A stretch of 64,000 nucleotides of DNA. Source: JAAELZ01 sp965209105 (GTDB lineage Bacteria; Pseudomonadota; Gammaproteobacteria; Arenicellales; Poriferihabitantaceae). Positions 62,554-64,000 of this stretch are shown piece after piece. Positions within the stretch are counted from its first letter, which is position 1. Each line of letters opens with the position of its first letter. Both the position numbers and the translations under genes were made by a program. The stretch is taken from NCBI GenBank assembly GCA_965209105.1, contig CBDBQB010000032.1:1-64000 (forward strand), given 5' to 3'. Under the pieces are notes generated by a model. The model was given only the letters and a program-made list of their open reading frames with translations, was not told the DNA's origin and ran no database searches.

Positions 62554-63258
62554 CTATTCGGTAAATTTATAACCCACGCCCCAAACAGTTTGTACATACT
62601 TGGGGTGTGCGGGATCCACCTCTAATTTTATCCGCAAACGATTAATATGCGTATTCACGGTATGCTCGTAACCATCATGATCGTAGCCCCAAACTGAATC
62701 CAATAACTGGGAGCGGCTAAAAACACGATCCGGCGATGAGGCCAAATGAAAAAGCAAATCAAACTCACGCGCAGTTAGATCAATTTCGCCAGTAGGCGTG
62801 GACACTTTATGGCGCGCGGCATCTATCGTCAAAGAACCGAAACTCAGCACATCAGGCGGTGAAGAGGAATCTGCACTTGATTGGCTCAAAGCATCTAAGC
62901 GACGAAACAGGGCTTTCACTCTCGCCATCAATTCCACCACGCTAAAAGGCTTTGTGAGGTAGTCGTCTGCGCCAATTTCAAGGCCCAAGACACGGTCCAA
63001 TTCGGTCGATTTGGCGGTCAACATTAAAATAGGAATGCGTTCGTTTTGCTTACGAACGCGTTTGCAAACTTCTAGGCCATCGATGCCGGGCAGCATGATA
63101 TCCAATATCACCAAATCAGGTGGGCTGCGCTCAAACTCTGCTATTGCTTGCTCGCCATCACCCACACAAATAGACGAATATCCCGCATCTCCAACATGCA
63201 GTGAAATGAGCTCAGCAATATCAGGATCGTCTTCGACAATGAGGACTTTTTTATTCAT
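62554..63258 (-). CDS. OmpR/PhoB-family response regulator
   Basis: This 234-aa regulator has a receiver domain (acidic ED pair at 9-11, phosphorylated D53 in VILDIMLPGIDG, and MLTAKS with the conserved Lys) and a C-terminal winged helix (LTAREFDLLFHLASSPDRVF, LRIKLEVDPAHPKYVQTVWG). It is expected to bind direct repeats or inverted sites near this locus. It starts 41 bp after the Met-rich lipoprotein gene and ends 21 bp before the kinase start, suggesting one transcript. Confidence 0.95.
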   Translation of the reverse strand: MNKKVLIVEDDPDIAELISLHVGDAGYSSICVGDGEQAIAEFERSPPDLVILDIMLPGIDGLEVCKRVRKQNERIPILMLTAKSTELDRVLGLEIGADDYLTKPFSVVELMARVKALFRRLDALSQSSADSSSPPDVLSFGSLTIDAARHKVSTPTGEIDLTAREFDLLFHLASSPDRVFSRSQLLDSVWGYDHDGYEHTVNTHINRLRIKLEVDPAHPKYVQTVWGVGYKFTE

Positions 63259-63299
63259 GGAAACAGTTTAGCACAGCCAATTCGTGATTAAGGCGAGCG

Positions 63300-63776
63300 C
63301 TAAGAACTTGGCGTGGTCTTCATTTCTTCCATCTTTTTCATCTCTTCCATTTTCATCTGTTCGGCCTTCTTCGCTTCTTCCATTTTCATCATTTTCATCT
63401 TCTTCATCTCTTCCATCTTCATCTGTTCGGCTTTCTTTGCTTCTTCCATTTTCATCATTTCCATCTTCTTCATCTCTTCCATCTTCATCTGTTCGGCTTT
63501 CTTTGCTTCTTCCATTTTCATCATTTCCATCTTCTTCATCTCTTCCATCTTCATCTGTTCGGCTTTCTTTGCTTCTTCCATTTTCATCATTTCCATCTTC
63601 TTCATCTCTTCCATCTTCATCTGTTCAGCTTTCTTTGCTTCTTCCATTTTCATCATTTCCATTTTTTTCATCTCGTCTGCATTTTCCTGTGATTCTGCAC
63701 AAGCCGCCAAACTACCCGCGCCGAACACTAACATGACTGACACTAAACCCGTTTTCATCATTGATGATTTTTTCAT
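63300..63776 (-). CDS. Met/Lys/Glu-rich repeat lipoprotein
   Basis: This 158-aa lipoprotein has a signal peptide and lipobox SLAAC (C26), followed by five 22-residue tandem repeats of the pattern KKMEMMKMEEAKKAEQ then MKMEEM. Seven of 22 residues per unit are methionine, the rest almost all Lys, Glu, Ala and Gln, so it should form a long charged helix. It has no catalytic motif. Possible roles: a sacrificial methionine sink for oxidants (as for Met-rich proteins paired with Msr), or copper/silver binding. GGAG precedes the ATG at a good distance. Confidence 0.85.
   Translation of the reverse strand: MKKSSMMKTGLVSVMLVFGAGSLAACAESQENADEMKKMEMMKMEEAKKAEQMKMEEMKKMEMMKMEEAKKAEQMKMEEMKKMEMMKMEEAKKAEQMKMEEMKKMEMMKMEEAKKAEQMKMEEMKKMKMMKMEEAKKAEQMKMEEMKKMEEMKTTPSS
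63357..63686 (-). repeat. Five 66-bp tandem repeats in the lipoprotein gene
   Basis: On the + strand the unit begins CTGTTCGGCTTTC at 63357, 63423, 63489, 63555 and 63621 (first and last copies slightly diverged). Unit length is a multiple of three, so copy-number changes keep frame. The near-identity of the middle units implies recent expansion or gene conversion. Confidence 0.9.
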
Positions 63777-63803
63777 ATCAAATTCTCCAAAATAGAATTA
63801 AAT

Positions 63804-63840
63804 GGCCAAAATTGGCCGAATTCGACAAACCTAGTTTGTC
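63804..63840. promoter_or_regulatory. Two palindromes upstream of the Met-rich lipoprotein gene
   Basis: GGCCAAAATTGGCC (63804-63817) is a perfect 14-bp palindrome, and GACAAAC, CTA, GTTTGTC (63824-63840) is a 7-bp inverted repeat with 3-bp spacer. Both lie 28-64 bp before the ATG at 63776, where a promoter or operator would be. Confidence 0.4.
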
Positions 63841-63884
63841 TATAGGAGATTAGATATTTCAGCTATCACGTGAGCATCACGCAA

Positions 63885-64000
63885 TTATGACAAATTTATA
63901 AACTTAGAGTGATCATGGTGATCATGGTGATCATGGTGATCATGGTGATCATGGTGATCATGGGGGTCATATATGAACCCGCCTGTCAAATCAAGCACGA
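63885..64000 (-). CDS. C-terminal end of an unknown protein with six HDH repeats (start outside window)
   Basis: Reading inward from the right edge on the minus strand gives V-L-D-L-T-G-G-F-I-Y-D-P, then six HDH units and S-K-F-I-N-L-S before TAA. The frame is open to the window edge. The alternating His-Asp tail resembles metal-binding tails of zinc, nickel or copper proteins. The nine-base unit (GTGATCATG on +) is repeated exactly six times (63909-63962). The rest of the gene is not visible, so no family can be named. It would lie upstream of the Met-rich lipoprotein gene on the same strand. Confidence 0.55.
   Translation of the reverse strand, partial: VLDLTGGFIYDPHDHHDHHDHHDHHDHHDHSKFINLS
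63909..63971 (-). repeat. Tandem 9-bp repeat (six perfect units plus one degenerate)
   Basis: GTGATCATG repeated six times, then GGGGTCATA. Each unit contains the palindrome TGATCA. The minus strand reads His-Asp-His. Confidence 0.9.

Noticed and set aside
63284..63795. Long Ser/Phe/Ile-rich frames on the + strand
   Set aside because: They are mirror frames of the Met/Lys/Glu repeat gene on the minus strand, which has a lipobox and start signals.

Overview
The window looks like a stretch of chromosome from a free-living, probably marine or aquatic gammaproteobacterium. The grounds are the core genes and their order: cmoA-cmoB, hemC-hemD, argS followed by a SPOR protein, an RhlB-type helicase divergent from trxA, proA, ung, polA and an OxyR with both redox cysteines. 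I cannot name the genus. No rRNA, tRNA or CRISPR array was recognised.

Layout. 1-2150: the end of moaE, then cmoA and cmoB for wobble-uridine modification. 2170-2439: a palindromic MITE-like element. 2527-7904: a pterin dehydratase, then on the minus strand trxA, argS, a SPOR protein, a DUF457 membrane protein, hemC and hemD, mostly tightly packed. 8098-18163: a DEAD-box helicase with a variable Ser/Arg/Gly tail, a BON/OmpA envelope protein, proA with a MoaD/ThiS-like protein, an overlapping minus-strand block (LysM/M23 lipoprotein, DUF938 methyltransferase, two arsenosugar-type glycosyltransferases), and ung. 18290-18610: a decayed IS3 remnant. 19162-22422: two convergent eukaryotic-like Ser/Thr kinases, one with a cyclic-nucleotide-binding domain and one with a periplasmic haem-binding-type domain. 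22534-23015: four 129-bp repeats.

23183-36700 is a Tad (tight adherence) pilus locus: pilin, TadG- and TadE-like proteins, minor pilin, CpaB with an unusual repeat domain, the CpaC secretin, TadA fused to an FHA-like domain, TadB, TadC, a DUF192 protein, a TPR/OmpA lipoprotein and another TadE. No TadZ/CpaE and no prepilin peptidase lie in it. 37665-44401 is an RHS/YD-repeat polymorphic-toxin locus. Its main gene is split by a 1267-bp IS3-family insertion with a 3-bp target duplication; its ParB-like toxin tip is thrown out of frame by one base, and a candidate immunity gene follows.

44572-58990 is mixed chromosomal content: rhomboid protease, pentapeptide-repeat protein, Calx-beta/DUF11 exported protein, YgjP-type metallopeptidase, LOG protein, polA, oxyR, glycosyltransferases, a class-V aminotransferase, an MFS transporter and a thioredoxin-type arsenate reductase.

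59043-63776 is the most suggestive small system. All genes are on the minus strand: a Met/Lys/Glu repeat lipoprotein (five 22-residue repeats), an OmpR-type regulator, a sensor kinase, an exported MsrA-MsrB fusion and an exported DUF1223 thioredoxin-like protein. This looks like a periplasmic methionine-oxidation sensing, buffering and repair module. A partial minus-strand gene at the right edge ends in six HDH repeats, which would suit metal binding.

Three genes (two lipoproteins and the RHS toxin) each show a one-base frameshift at a protein-domain border. This could be real decay or variation, or sequence error, and should be checked on reads.
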